A stretch of DNA of 64,000 nucleotides, from positions 248,001-312,000 of the forward strand of contig NZ_FNIC01000002.1 of NCBI RefSeq assembly GCF_900103935.1. Direction: 5' to 3'. Below, piece by piece: positions 36,139-44,711 of this stretch (the stretch's first letter is position 1; each line of letters begins with the position of its first letter). The notes under the pieces were generated by a model. It did no database searches. It saw only the letters and a program-made list of their open reading frames with translations, and was not told the DNA's origin. The position numbers and the translations under genes were made by a program. This stretch comes from Nocardioides szechwanensis (GTDB lineage: Bacteria > Actinomycetota > Actinomycetes > Propionibacteriales > Nocardioidaceae).

Positions 36139-36675
36139 TTACGCGGCGCGGCCCATCCGCGCGAGCAGCCGGGTCTGGCGCGGGGCGTCGTCGGACACGT
36201 CGAGGGCCGGGGCGCACACGCCCTCGTGGTAGAGGTTGTCGCCGAAGCCGTCGAGTGCCGAGTCGATCCGGTCCATGTCGCCCTCGGTCCACGCCGGCTC
36301 GCGGCCGAGGGCACGTGCGAGGTCCCAGCCGTGGACCAGCAGGTCGAAGCCGTAGAAGCGCGCCATCGTGTCGGCGACCGTCGTACGACCGAAGAAGCCG
36401 TCGTACTCGCTCGCCGCGAAGGCGTCGTCGGACAGCGCGTCGCGGACCGCGCTCAGGTGTGCGGCCCACCGCGCGTCGGGAGGGCCTGCTGGGCGCTCGC
36501 CCAGGTCGGCGCCCCGTTGGGCGAGGAAGTCGCGCTGCGTGTCGACCACGTGGTCGACGACGTCGGCGGCGGTCCAGCCCTCGCAGGGACTGGCGGCAGC
36601 CCAGTCGGCTGCGGGGGTGGCCACGAGGTCGGTGAAGGTGTCGGCGTCGGAGAGGAACTCGTCGATCTGGGTCAT
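36139..36675 (-). CDS. TIGR03086-type metal-binding DinB-like protein
   Basis: 178 residues with the mycothiol-dependent maleylpyruvate isomerase N-terminal domain: CEGWTAADVVDHVVDTQRDFL carries the first metal His, and FYGFDLLVHGWDLARALGR the second His. Proteins of this group in mycothiol-producing actinobacteria are thought to conjugate or isomerise thiol adducts. ATG 36675 starts the family-like region (MTQIDEFLSDADTFTDLV). The upstream in-frame ATG would extend over the divergent promoter. Probably transcribed with the kinase. Confidence 0.83.
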   Translation of the reverse strand: MTQIDEFLSDADTFTDLVATPAADWAAASPCEGWTAADVVDHVVDTQRDFLAQRGADLGERPAGPPDARWAAHLSAVRDALSDDAFAASEYDGFFGRTTVADTMARFYGFDLLVHGWDLARALGREPAWTEGDMDRIDSALDGFGDNLYHEGVCAPALDVSDDAPRQTRLLARMGRAA

Positions 36676-36727
36676 GCCGCCCACTCTGGCCGGTGACCGT
36701 CGGTGGGGTCTTGTAAGAATCCGACAC

Positions 36728-37540
36728 ATGACCGACCCGACCGAGCGTGCCCACCTGCGCGACGCCCAGGGCTTCAGCCCGCCGGTGCACCGCTTCGCGG
36801 CCGCGCCCGGCCTCGCCGACGTCGTACGCCGTCACTGGCTGCCGGTCTGGTCCCTGCCGCCGGGGCAGTCGACGGTGCAACGGGTGCTGCAGTACCCCGT
36901 CTGCCTGATCGTGGTCGCCCCCGACTACGCGAGGCTGGTCGGCCCGACCACCGGCCTCTCCACCCAGGAGCTGGCCGGCGAGGGGTGGGCCGCCGGGGTG
37001 ATGCTCCAGCCGGCCGCCGGGGCGCTGCTGCTCGACGGGCCGGTCCTCCCCGACACCGCCACGGACCTCGCGGCGCTGAAGACGATCGACGGCCCGACCC
37101 TGGTCGCGAAGGTGCGCGCCGCCATGGCGCCGGCCCCGTCGGACCCGGACCGGCAGGCGCTGGCGATCCTCGCGCTCGAGACCGAGCTCGAGTACCTGGT
37201 GCCGGTCGACCAGGAGGGTCTGTTCGTCAACGCCGTCGTGGAGTACGTCGAGGGCGACCCGCAGGTGCGTCGCGTCGGCCAGATCTGCGACAAGTTCGCG
37301 ATCTCCGAGCGGTCGCTGCAACGGCTCGCTGCCCGGCGGATCGGGCTCAGCCCCAAGTGGCTGATCCAGCGCCGACGTCTGCACGAGGCCTCCGAGCGGC
37401 TGCGCGAGGCGGGCTCGGTCGACCTGGCGCGGGTGGCCGCCGACCTCGGCTACGCCGACCAGGCCCACTTCGGCCGCGACTGGCGCCGGGTCACCGGGCT
37501 GACGCCGGGGGAGTTCGCCGCAGAACCGCCGCCCACCTGA
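36728..37540 (+). CDS. AraC-family regulator with DUF6597-like N-terminal domain
   Basis: 270 residues. The C-terminal ~100 residues are the AraC double helix-turn-helix (CDKFAISERSLQRLAARRIG and the VAADLGYADQAHFGRDWRRV element). The N-terminal half is beta-rich with HWLPVWSLPPGQSTVQRVLQ, the pattern of the cupin-like DUF6597 domain. It diverges from the DinB-like gene and may control it. The ATG at 36728 has no ribosome site, so a leaderless transcript is likely. Confidence 0.85.
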   Translation: MTDPTERAHLRDAQGFSPPVHRFAAAPGLADVVRRHWLPVWSLPPGQSTVQRVLQYPVCLIVVAPDYARLVGPTTGLSTQELAGEGWAAGVMLQPAAGALLLDGPVLPDTATDLAALKTIDGPTLVAKVRAAMAPAPSDPDRQALAILALETELEYLVPVDQEGLFVNAVVEYVEGDPQVRRVGQICDKFAISERSLQRLAARRIGLSPKWLIQRRRLHEASERLREAGSVDLARVAADLGYADQAHFGRDWRRVTGLTPGEFAAEPPPT

Positions 37541-37573
37541 TCGGCCGACCTGAGCCGACGTACCGTGGACGGC

Positions 37574-38077
37574 ATGAGCATGACGTCACCGCGCACCCCG
37601 TCCTCCCCGCTGAAGCTGGCGTTCCCCCAGTCGCTCGCGGTCTACGACGACTACGAGGCCGCCCAGAAGACCGTCGACTACCTCGCGGACCAGAAGTTCC
37701 CCGTCGAGCAGTGCATGATCGTCGGCACCGACCTGAAGCGGATCGAGCGGATCACCGGTCGCCTCACGACCGGCCGCGTGGCGCTGGCCGGGCTGCTGTC
37801 CGGGCTCTGGCTCGGTCTCTTCGTCGGCCTGATCTTCAGCCTCTTCACCGAGGAGGACGCCCTCGGCGTGATCCTCTCGACCCTGGTCATCGGCGCCCTG
37901 TTCGGCGTGACCTGGAGCCTGCTCGGCTACGCGTTCACCCGCGGCCAGCGCGACTTCTCCTCCGTCACCCAGGTGGTCGCGACCCGCTACGAGGTGCTCG
38001 TCGAGCACAAGGTCGCCGCCCAGGCCCGAGAGCTGCTGGCGGGCCTGCCCGGGGCGACGCCAGACCCCTTCGCCTGA
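37574..38077 (+). CDS. Membrane protein with general-stress (YflT/GSP) fold
   Basis: 167 residues. N-terminal GSP-like ferredoxin-type region: LAVYDDYEAAQKTVDYLADQ and CMIVGTDLKRIERITGRL. Two adjacent membrane helices follow (~76-98 LAGLLSGLWLGLFVGLIFSLF and ~103-125 LGVILSTLVIGALFGVTWSLLG), then a cytosolic end. Related proteins are annotated general stress protein 17M-like; function is not defined. ATG 37574 is preferred over GTG 37565. Confidence 0.75.
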   Translation: MSMTSPRTPSSPLKLAFPQSLAVYDDYEAAQKTVDYLADQKFPVEQCMIVGTDLKRIERITGRLTTGRVALAGLLSGLWLGLFVGLIFSLFTEEDALGVILSTLVIGALFGVTWSLLGYAFTRGQRDFSSVTQVVATRYEVLVEHKVAAQARELLAGLPGATPDPFA

Positions 38078-38144
38078 TCTTTCACCCGTGAGGGCGCAGA
38101 AAGGGGTTCGCGTGCTTTCGCCCTCCGACCTACTCTGGAGGGGT

Positions 38145-39665
38145 ATGACACACGCAAACGCAGACAACTTCTCCCTCGACGACGAGCTCGAGGCCACCTC
38201 CGACTGGGACGACGACTCGGAGATCGCTCTCGACCCCGACTCGGGCCCCGACGACTCCTGGACCGGTGAGCCCGACCCCGAGGAGCCGACCGCCGGGGCC
38301 ATGGAGCTCGCGGAGCGCCACCAGCTCCGCCGGGTCGCCAGCCTGCGCACCGAGCTCGAGGACATCTCCGAGGTCGAGTACCGCCAGCTCCGGCTCGAGC
38401 GGGTCGTCCTCGTGGGCGTTTGGACCGACGGCTCCGTCGAGGACGCCGAGAACTCCATGGCCGAGCTCGCGCTGCTCGCCGAGACCGCGGGCTCCGAGGT
38501 GCTCGAGGCGATCTACCAGCGTCGGCAGGCGCCCGACCCCGCGACGTACATCGGGCGCGGCAAGGTCGAGGGGCTGGCCGAGATCGTGCAGGCCACCGGC
38601 GCCGACACCGTCATCTGCGACGGCGAGCTCGCGCCGAGCCAGCTGCGCAACCTGGAGGACAAGGTCAAGGTCAAGGTCGTCGACCGGACCGCGCTGATCC
38701 TCGACATCTTCGCCCAGCACGCCAAGTCCGCCGAGGGCCAGGCCCAGGTCGAGCTGGCGCAGCTGAGCTACATGAAGCAGCGCCTGCGCGGCTGGGGTGG
38801 CAGCCTCTCGCGCCAGGCCGGTGGCCGCGTCGGTGCCGACGGCGGCGGCATCGGTGGCCGTGGCCCCGGTGAGACCAAGATCGAGACCGACCGGCGCCGC
38901 ATCAACGACAAGATCGCCAAGCTCCGCCGTGAGCTGAAGGCGATGAAGGGCACCCGTGACACCAAGCGCCAGGACCGCCAGCGTCACCAGGTCCCGTCGG
39001 TCGCGATCGCCGGCTACACCAACGCCGGCAAGTCCTCGCTGCTCAACCGCCTCACCGGAGCCGGCGTCCTGGTCGAGGACTCGCTGTTCGCGACGCTCGA
39101 CCCGACTACGCGGCGTACGACCACGACCGACGGGCGCATCTACACGATGAGCGACACCGTCGGCTTCGTGCGGCACCTGCCCCACCAGCTGATCGAGGCG
39201 TTCCGCAGCACGCTCGAGGAGGTCGCCGACTCCGACCTGATCCTCCACGTGGTCGACGGCTCCCACCCCGACCCCGAGGGTCAGCTCGCCGCGGTGCGCG
39301 AGGTGCTCGCCGAGATCGGCGCCAGCCAGGTCCCCGAGCTCGTCGTGATCAACAAGGCCGACGCCGCCGACCCGCTCGTGATCGCCCGCCTGCGCCAGCG
39401 CGAGCCCCACTCGGTCGTGGTCAGCGCCAAGACCGGCGAGGGCATCGCCGAGGCGCTCGCGATCGTCGAGGACGAGCTGCCGCGACCGCACGTCGAGTTC
39501 CACGCGCTGCTGCCCTACGAGCGAGGCGACCTGCTCAACCGGATCCACCAGCAGGGCGAGATCGCCTCGCTCGAGCACACCGGGGACGGCACGATCGTGC
39601 GCGGCCGCGCCAACGACGACCTGGCCGGCGAGCTCGCCGCCTACGCCGTCGTGCCCGTCGACTGA
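38145..39665 (+). CDS. hflX: GTPase HflX
   Basis: 506 residues. HflX N-terminal domain (LVGVWTDGSVEDAENSMAEL, TYIGRGKVEGLAEI), a central coiled coil with the HflX-specific RGPGETKIETDRR, then a G domain with G1 GYTNAGKS (290-297), G3 DTVGFVRHLP and G4 NKAD. It splits or rescues stalled ribosomes, notably in heat stress. The acidic N-terminal leader (~45 residues) is longer than in E. coli, as in other actinobacteria. TGGAGG ahead of ATG 38145 decides the start. Confidence 0.95.
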   Translation: MTHANADNFSLDDELEATSDWDDDSEIALDPDSGPDDSWTGEPDPEEPTAGAMELAERHQLRRVASLRTELEDISEVEYRQLRLERVVLVGVWTDGSVEDAENSMAELALLAETAGSEVLEAIYQRRQAPDPATYIGRGKVEGLAEIVQATGADTVICDGELAPSQLRNLEDKVKVKVVDRTALILDIFAQHAKSAEGQAQVELAQLSYMKQRLRGWGGSLSRQAGGRVGADGGGIGGRGPGETKIETDRRRINDKIAKLRRELKAMKGTRDTKRQDRQRHQVPSVAIAGYTNAGKSSLLNRLTGAGVLVEDSLFATLDPTTRRTTTTDGRIYTMSDTVGFVRHLPHQLIEAFRSTLEEVADSDLILHVVDGSHPDPEGQLAAVREVLAEIGASQVPELVVINKADAADPLVIARLRQREPHSVVVSAKTGEGIAEALAIVEDELPRPHVEFHALLPYERGDLLNRIHQQGEIASLEHTGDGTIVRGRANDDLAGELAAYAVVPVD

Positions 39666-39754
39666 CCGATCGGTCACACTTCCGGCATTCGCCTGCGACA
39701 CGGCGGATCGGCCCGCAGACTTTGTGGGTGAACCATCGGGGGAGATCGAAGCGC

Positions 39755-40438
39755 GTGCGTCTGCTGGCGAGCGCGCTGTGCCTCTTCCTCGCCGCCGCCC
39801 TGGTCACCTTCTGGCTGTCCAACGCCGAGGGTGCCGGGGACGACCGCTGCGACCGCTTCGCCCGTACGGCGGCCGCGCGCGCCGAGCGCGACACCGGCGT
39901 CGGCCGGCGCGTCGTCGTGATCGGCGACTCCTACTCGGTGGGTCTCGGTCTCGAGCAGCCCGACGCCTCGTGGCCGTCGCGCCTGCCCGGCCGGGTGCAC
40001 GTGGCCGGCTTCTCCGGCTCCGGCTTCAGCCCCCGAGCCGGCGGCTGCGGGAAGGTGTCGTTCGCCGACCGCGCCGCCGCGGCGGTCGTCGGTGCCGACC
40101 TGGTCGTGGTCGAAGGCGGGCTCAACGACTTCGACCGCACCGACGCCGAGATCCGCGAGGGCTTCCGCGCGCTGGTGCGCGCCGTGGGGGACGTGCCTCT
40201 CCTCGTGGTCGGGCCGCCCCCGGCCCCCTCACGTGCGGCCGAGGTCCCGAGGGTCGACGCGCTGCTCGCCGCGCTCGCCGCGTCGCACGACGCGGCGTAC
40301 CTCTCGATGGCGGACGCCGACCTGCCCTACCTCCCCGACGGCCTCCACCTCACCGCCGACGGTCACGTCGAGTTCGGCGACCTCGTTGCCGCCTACCTGC
40401 TGAACGCCGCGTCGAAGGCCTGGGCCGGCGGGTCGTAG
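39755..40438 (+). CDS. Secreted SGNH/GDSL hydrolase
   Basis: About 227 residues from GTG 39755, with GGGGGAG ten bases ahead; earlier in-frame TTG 39722 and GTG 39728 lack ribosome sites. Signal peptide or anchor (LLASALCLFLAAALVTFWL), then block I GDSYSVG (Ser nucleophile), a Gly block, block III GLND, and DGLHLTADGH (Asp-x-x-His). An extracytoplasmic esterase or acyl hydrolase; substrate unknown. The last 46 bp overlap the convergent isomerase gene. Confidence 0.85.
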   Translation: MRLLASALCLFLAAALVTFWLSNAEGAGDDRCDRFARTAAARAERDTGVGRRVVVIGDSYSVGLGLEQPDASWPSRLPGRVHVAGFSGSGFSPRAGGCGKVSFADRAAAAVVGADLVVVEGGLNDFDRTDAEIREGFRALVRAVGDVPLLVVGPPPAPSRAAEVPRVDALLAALAASHDAAYLSMADADLPYLPDGLHLTADGHVEFGDLVAAYLLNAASKAWAGGS

Positions 40439-41391
40439 TCGAAGCGGCGGAGGAACTCCAGCGCCTCGGGGGCGCCGTGGAGGCGGTCCATGCCGGCGTC
40501 CTCCCACTCGACCGAGATCGGACCGTCGTACCCGATCGCGGCGAGCGCCCGGAAGCAGTCCTCCCAGGGGACGTCGCCCCGGCCGGTGGAGACGAAGTCC
40601 CAGCCCCGGCGGGGGTCACCCCACGGCAGGTGCGAGGACAGTACGCCGTTGCGTCCGCCGCCCAGGCGCATCCGGGTGTCCTTGCAGTCCACGTGGTAGA
40701 TCCGGTCGGCGAAGTCGGTGATGAACGCGACCGGGTCGAGGTCCTGCCACATCATGTGGCTGGGGTCCCAGTTGAGCCCGAACGCCTCGCGGTGCCCGAT
40801 CGCCTCCAGGGTGCGCACCGTCGACCAGTAGTCGTAGGCGATCTCGGAGGGATGCACCTCGTGGGCGTAGCGCACGCCGCACTCGTCGAACACGTCGAGG
40901 ATCGGGTTCCAGCGGTCGGCGAAGTCCTGGTAGCCGGCCTCGATCCGCGCCGCCGGCACCGGCGGGAACATCGCGACGTACGGCCAGATCGACGACCCGG
41001 TGAACCCGACCACGGTCGAGACGCCGAGCCTCTTGGCCAGCCGCGCGGTCAGCTTCATCTCCTCGGCGGCGCGCTCCCGCACGCCCTCGGGGTCGCCGTC
41101 GCCCCACACCTGCGGCCGCACGATCGCCTGGTGCCGCTCGTCGATCGGGTCGTCGCAGACCGCCTGCCCGGTGAGGTGGTTGGAGATCGCCCACACCTTC
41201 AGGCCGTGGCGCTCGAGCAGCGCGAGCCGCTCGGCGATGTAGTCGTCGTCGTCCCAGCGCCAGGCGTCCAGGTGCTCGCCGGAGACCGCGATCTCGAGGC
41301 CGTCGTAGCCCCAGCCGGCCGCCAGCCCCGCGACCTCGTCGAGCGTGAGGTCGGCCCACTGTCCAGTGAAGAGGGTGAAGCGCTTGCCCAT
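40393..41391 (-). CDS. Sugar phosphate isomerase/epimerase (AP-endonuclease-2-like TIM barrel)
   Basis: 332 residues, xylose-isomerase-like barrel with metal ligands in HEVHPSEIAYDYW, GLNWDPSHMMWQ, YHVDCKDTRM and VEWEDAGMD. This longer type is normally encoded with Gfo/Idh dehydrogenases and acts on keto-sugars or inosose-like intermediates. It is the final gene of the leftward cluster and lies 28 bp from the dehydrogenase. A good ribosome site (GGAGACCCC) precedes ATG 41391. Confidence 0.87.
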   Translation of the reverse strand: MGKRFTLFTGQWADLTLDEVAGLAAGWGYDGLEIAVSGEHLDAWRWDDDDYIAERLALLERHGLKVWAISNHLTGQAVCDDPIDERHQAIVRPQVWGDGDPEGVRERAAEEMKLTARLAKRLGVSTVVGFTGSSIWPYVAMFPPVPAARIEAGYQDFADRWNPILDVFDECGVRYAHEVHPSEIAYDYWSTVRTLEAIGHREAFGLNWDPSHMMWQDLDPVAFITDFADRIYHVDCKDTRMRLGGGRNGVLSSHLPWGDPRRGWDFVSTGRGDVPWEDCFRALAAIGYDGPISVEWEDAGMDRLHGAPEALEFLRRFDYDPPAQAFDAAFSR

Positions 41392-41419
41392 GGGGTCTCC
41401 TTGGAGTCGGGGTCGATCC

Positions 41420-42532
41420 TCACACGTCGACGCACGTGCCGGCGCGCGCGTCGCTGGCCTCGATCGCGGCCAGCACCCGCTGTACGGCGAGGCCGTCCGC
41501 GAAGGACGGCGACGGCGCCACGTCGTTGGAGATCGCGGTCAGCAGGTCGGCGGCCTGTGAGGTGAACGTGTGGTCCCAGCCGAGCGTGTGGCCCGGCGGC
41601 CACCAGGCGGCGAGGTAGGGGTGGCTCTCCTCGGTGACGAGGACCCGCCGCAGGCCGGTGCCGTCGTCGATGCCGAGCTCGTTGAGCCGCTCGAGGTCGA
41701 AGGTCAGCGCGCCCTCCGAGCCGTAGATCTCCAGGCTCATGCGGTTCTTGCGGCCGGTGGCCATCCGGCTGACCTCGACGCTGGCGACGACCCCCGAGGC
41801 GGTCTCGAGCGTGGCCCACGCGGCGTCGTCGACGGTGACGGGTTCGCGGCCGGCGTCGCCGACCCGCTCGGTGACGAACGTCTGGAGGTGCCCGCGCGCG
41901 CAGACCACTTGCTCACCGAGCAGATGGTGCAGCTGGTCGACGACGTGCGAGCCGAGGTCGCCGAGCGCGCCCGAGCCGGCCTGCTCACGGCGCAGCCGCC
42001 AGGTCATGGGAGCGGTTGCGTTGGACAGCCAGTCCTGGAGGTACGCCGCCCGCACCTGCCGAACGGTCCCGATCCGGCCCTCGGCGATGACCTGCCGGGC
42101 CAGCGCGAGCGCGGGCACCCGGCGGTAGTTGAACCCGATCATCGAGCGCCCGGTCGCCGTCGCGGCCGCGGCCACCATCGCCTCGGACTCCGCGACGCTG
42201 TTGGCCAACGGCTTCTCGACGAGCACGTGCTTGCCGGCGGCGAGCGCGGCCAGCGCGATGTCGGCGTGCAGGTGGCCGGGGGCGCAGATGTCCACGATGT
42301 CGATGTCGTCGCGACCCACGACGTCGGCCCAGTCGGTGGCCGACTCGGCCCAGCCGTAGCGGTCGGCGGCGGCCTTGACCGCGGCCGGGTCGCGGCCGAC
42401 CAGCACCTGCTGGACGACCGGCGGGGTGTCGGGGTAGAACGCCCCGACGTTGCGCCAGGCGTTGGAGTGGGCCTTGCCCATGAAGGAGTAGCCGATGACG
42501 GCGACCCCCAAGGGACGTGGGTTCTCAGACAT
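41420..42532 (-). CDS. Gfo/Idh/MocA-family oxidoreductase
   Basis: 370 residues. Rossmann domain start VAVIGYSFMGKAHSNAWR (Gly-Tyr-Ser-Phe-Met-Gly cofactor loop), the EKP motif VLVEKPLANS, and the C-terminal half with FNYRRVPALALA and DLGSHVVDQLHHLLG (DxGxHxxD) typical of sugar or inositol dehydrogenases. It should oxidise a sugar or cyclitol hydroxyl with NAD(P). Eight bases overlap with the upstream isomerase. With the two TIM barrels it forms the catabolic half of the transporter operon. Confidence 0.9.
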   Translation of the reverse strand: MSENPRPLGVAVIGYSFMGKAHSNAWRNVGAFYPDTPPVVQQVLVGRDPAAVKAAADRYGWAESATDWADVVGRDDIDIVDICAPGHLHADIALAALAAGKHVLVEKPLANSVAESEAMVAAAATATGRSMIGFNYRRVPALALARQVIAEGRIGTVRQVRAAYLQDWLSNATAPMTWRLRREQAGSGALGDLGSHVVDQLHHLLGEQVVCARGHLQTFVTERVGDAGREPVTVDDAAWATLETASGVVASVEVSRMATGRKNRMSLEIYGSEGALTFDLERLNELGIDDGTGLRRVLVTEESHPYLAAWWPPGHTLGWDHTFTSQAADLLTAISNDVAPSPSFADGLAVQRVLAAIEASDARAGTCVDV

Positions 42533-43388
42533 GGATGTCTCCGTCCAGGGAGCGCAGGAACGCGAGGCCGTCGCGAGCGAGGTCGTCCGGCGAGGCCGCG
42601 AGCGGCCGCCAGATCGAGGCCGCGACGGCGATCGACGCGTTGTCGGGGGTGAAGCTCTCGATGTTCAGCGGGCCGGCGTAGCCGACCTGGTCCAGCGCCG
42701 CGACCAGTGCCGGCCAGTCGGTCTGGTCGCCGCCGGGGGCGCCGCGGTCGCTGCCGCAGACCTGCACGTGCACGAGGTGCCGCCCGGCCGCGCGTACGGC
42801 GTCGGCGCTGGAGCGCTCCTCGATGTTGAGGTGGTAGGTGTCGAGCGCCAGGCCCACGCCCTGCTCGAGCAGCGGCCCGAGGCCGGTGAGCGCCTGGTCG
42901 ACGGTGTTGACCAGGGACGTCTCGTAGCGGTTGAGCGGCTCGATCCCGATCCGCACGCCGACGCCGGCCGCGTAGTCGGCCACTGGCGCGAGGTGCTCAC
43001 GCCACTCGGCGTACGCCGTCTCGCGCTCGTCGGCGCTGAGCCGCCAGACCCGTCCGGTCGCCGCGTAGAACGGTCCGCAGACGCTGCTCGCGCCGACCGC
43101 CTCCGCGAGGTCGACGGCGCCACGCAGGTAGTCCTGGGTGCGGGCGACGGAGTCCGGGTCGGTGGCGACCAGGTCCCGGCCGGGCGCCATCGCGCCCACG
43201 ACGTACGGCGTGAGGCCGACCTCGGCGAGGCACGCGGCGGTGCGCTGCGGGTCGAGGTCGCCGACGTTCTCGAGCGGCAGCTCGACGGCGTCGAAGCCCA
43301 GCTCGGCGATCCTGCCGAGCAGGTCGGGGAGCACCGCGTCGGTCAGCGGTGACGTCCACACCCAGGTGTTGATGCCGATCGCGCGCAT
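42525..43388 (-). CDS. Sugar 3-epimerase-like TIM-barrel protein
   Basis: 287 residues with the D-psicose/D-tagatose 3-epimerase pattern: GINTWVWTSPLTD, FDAVELPLEN, GIEPLNRYETSLVNTVDQA (metal Glu), LDTYHLNIEE, HVQVCGSDRG and the late NIESF. These motifs supply the Glu-Asp-His-Glu metal site. It follows the binding-protein gene after a strong hairpin and precedes the dehydrogenase. The likely role is isomerising the sugar brought in by the transporter. Confidence 0.87.
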   Translation of the reverse strand: MRAIGINTWVWTSPLTDAVLPDLLGRIAELGFDAVELPLENVGDLDPQRTAACLAEVGLTPYVVGAMAPGRDLVATDPDSVARTQDYLRGAVDLAEAVGASSVCGPFYAATGRVWRLSADERETAYAEWREHLAPVADYAAGVGVRIGIEPLNRYETSLVNTVDQALTGLGPLLEQGVGLALDTYHLNIEERSSADAVRAAGRHLVHVQVCGSDRGAPGGDQTDWPALVAALDQVGYAGPLNIESFTPDNASIAVAASIWRPLAASPDDLARDGLAFLRSLDGDIHV

Positions 43389-43426
43389 GGTCAGGGCCTT
43401 CGGGCTAGAGAGGGAGGGGTGCGCGT

Positions 43427-43458
43427 GCCGGCCGGCGGTGAGGAGACCGCCGGCCGGC
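43427..43458 (-). terminator. Intercistronic 13-bp hairpin after the binding-protein gene
   Basis: Perfect arms GCCGGCCGGCGGT and ACCGCCGGCCGGC with a six-base loop, inside the 93-bp gap between the sugar-binding-protein stop and the epimerase start. There is no U-tract. Such hairpins often stabilise the abundant binding-protein mRNA and lower expression of downstream genes. Confidence 0.7.
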
Positions 43459-43481
43459 CGCACGTGGTGGAGCCGAGAGGA

Positions 43482-44711
43482 CTAGCGGTCCTGCCAGGCC
43501 TCGGGGAAGCCGGGCAGGTCCTCGCCGCCGAACTTGGCGTAGTGACCGTCAGGCATGCCCTCGTTGGCCGCGAGGTAGTCCGCGCGCTCGTCCTCGGTGA
43601 TCGGGGTCTGCGGCAGCACCCACTCGGCCGGGATCGGCTCGCCGGCGGCGATCATCTCGACCGCCAGCAGCGGGGTGCGCCACTGGAAGTTCGAGTAGAC
43701 GGGGGCGAGACCGGTCAGGCCGGTCTCCTCCCACTTGCGCAGGAAGCTCATCTCGTCCTCGCCGGTCATGACCGGGTAGTCGACGCCGGCGTCCTCGAAC
43801 GCCTCGATGGCGGCGACGGCGCCGTCACCGGCGTCCATCCAGATGCCCGCGACGTCGCCCTTGACGAGCTCGTCGGAGATGATCTGCTTGATCTTGGTCG
43901 GGTCGGCGCCGGTGAAGTAGTCGACCGCCTCGATGCCGTTCTCGGCGAAGATCTTGTCGGCCGCGGCCCAGCGGGTCTCGAGGACGTCGACGCCCGGCAG
44001 GATGCGCAGGGCGATGACCTTGTCACCTTCCTCGAGGTTCTCGCTGAGGAAGTTGGCGGTGTCGATGCCCCACGCGTAGCCACCGATCGGGTGGATGAAC
44101 GTCGTGTAGCAGTCGGTGTTGACGCCACGGTCGAACACGATGACCGGCTTGCCCGTCTCACACGCTCGCTCGACGGCCGGGGTCATGGCCGCCGTGGAGT
44201 TGGGCGAGATGATGAACACGTCGCAGTTGCCCTCGGCGATGAAGTAGTCGATGTCGGCGATCTGCGTGTTGTCGTCGTCCTGGGCGTCCCGGACCTCCAT
44301 GTCCGAGATGACCTTGGAGTCCTGCAGCGCCTGGAGCTGCTGGTTCATGGTGATGAAGCCGGTCTGACGCCACGGGTTGCTGATCGAGGCGTTGGCGAAG
44401 CAGACCTTCTGCGACTCCTGGGTGGCGTACTTCGACGTGTCGGTCATCGCGCCGTCGATGTACTGCAGCCACGGGGTGGCCGGGTCGCCCTCGAACGTCG
44501 CCGAACGCTGCGCGTCCTGCTCGTCGTAGTCGGCCTGGACGAACCACTCGGTGTCGGCCGGCGGCTCCTCGGCCGTCGACTCCGAGGTCGTCGGGTCGGA
44601 CCCGGCGTCGGGTGCCGGGTCGTCGACCGAGTCGTCGGTGCTGCACGCCGCGAGCACGAGCAGTGCTGCGGCGGTCACCGCGGCACCCCTCAGCAGTGGA
44701 GTCTTACGCAT
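43482..44711 (-). CDS. Sugar ABC transporter substrate-binding lipoprotein
   Basis: 409 residues, periplasmic-binding-protein type 1 (ribose/xylose-like). Lipoprotein signal with VLAACS (Cys23), a Thr/Ser/Asp linker, then NTQIADIDYFIAEGNCDVFI, KPVIVFDRGVN, GIWMDAGDGAVAAIEAFEDA. AGGAG lies seven bases upstream of ATG. The binding region is longer than RbsB and has several Cys in the mature part. Ligand unknown; cluster enzymes suggest a sugar or cyclitol. Confidence 0.88.
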   Translation of the reverse strand: MRKTPLLRGAAVTAAALLVLAACSTDDSVDDPAPDAGSDPTTSESTAEEPPADTEWFVQADYDEQDAQRSATFEGDPATPWLQYIDGAMTDTSKYATQESQKVCFANASISNPWRQTGFITMNQQLQALQDSKVISDMEVRDAQDDDNTQIADIDYFIAEGNCDVFIISPNSTAAMTPAVERACETGKPVIVFDRGVNTDCYTTFIHPIGGYAWGIDTANFLSENLEEGDKVIALRILPGVDVLETRWAAADKIFAENGIEAVDYFTGADPTKIKQIISDELVKGDVAGIWMDAGDGAVAAIEAFEDAGVDYPVMTGEDEMSFLRKWEETGLTGLAPVYSNFQWRTPLLAVEMIAAGEPIPAEWVLPQTPITEDERADYLAANEGMPDGHYAKFGGEDLPGFPEAWQDR

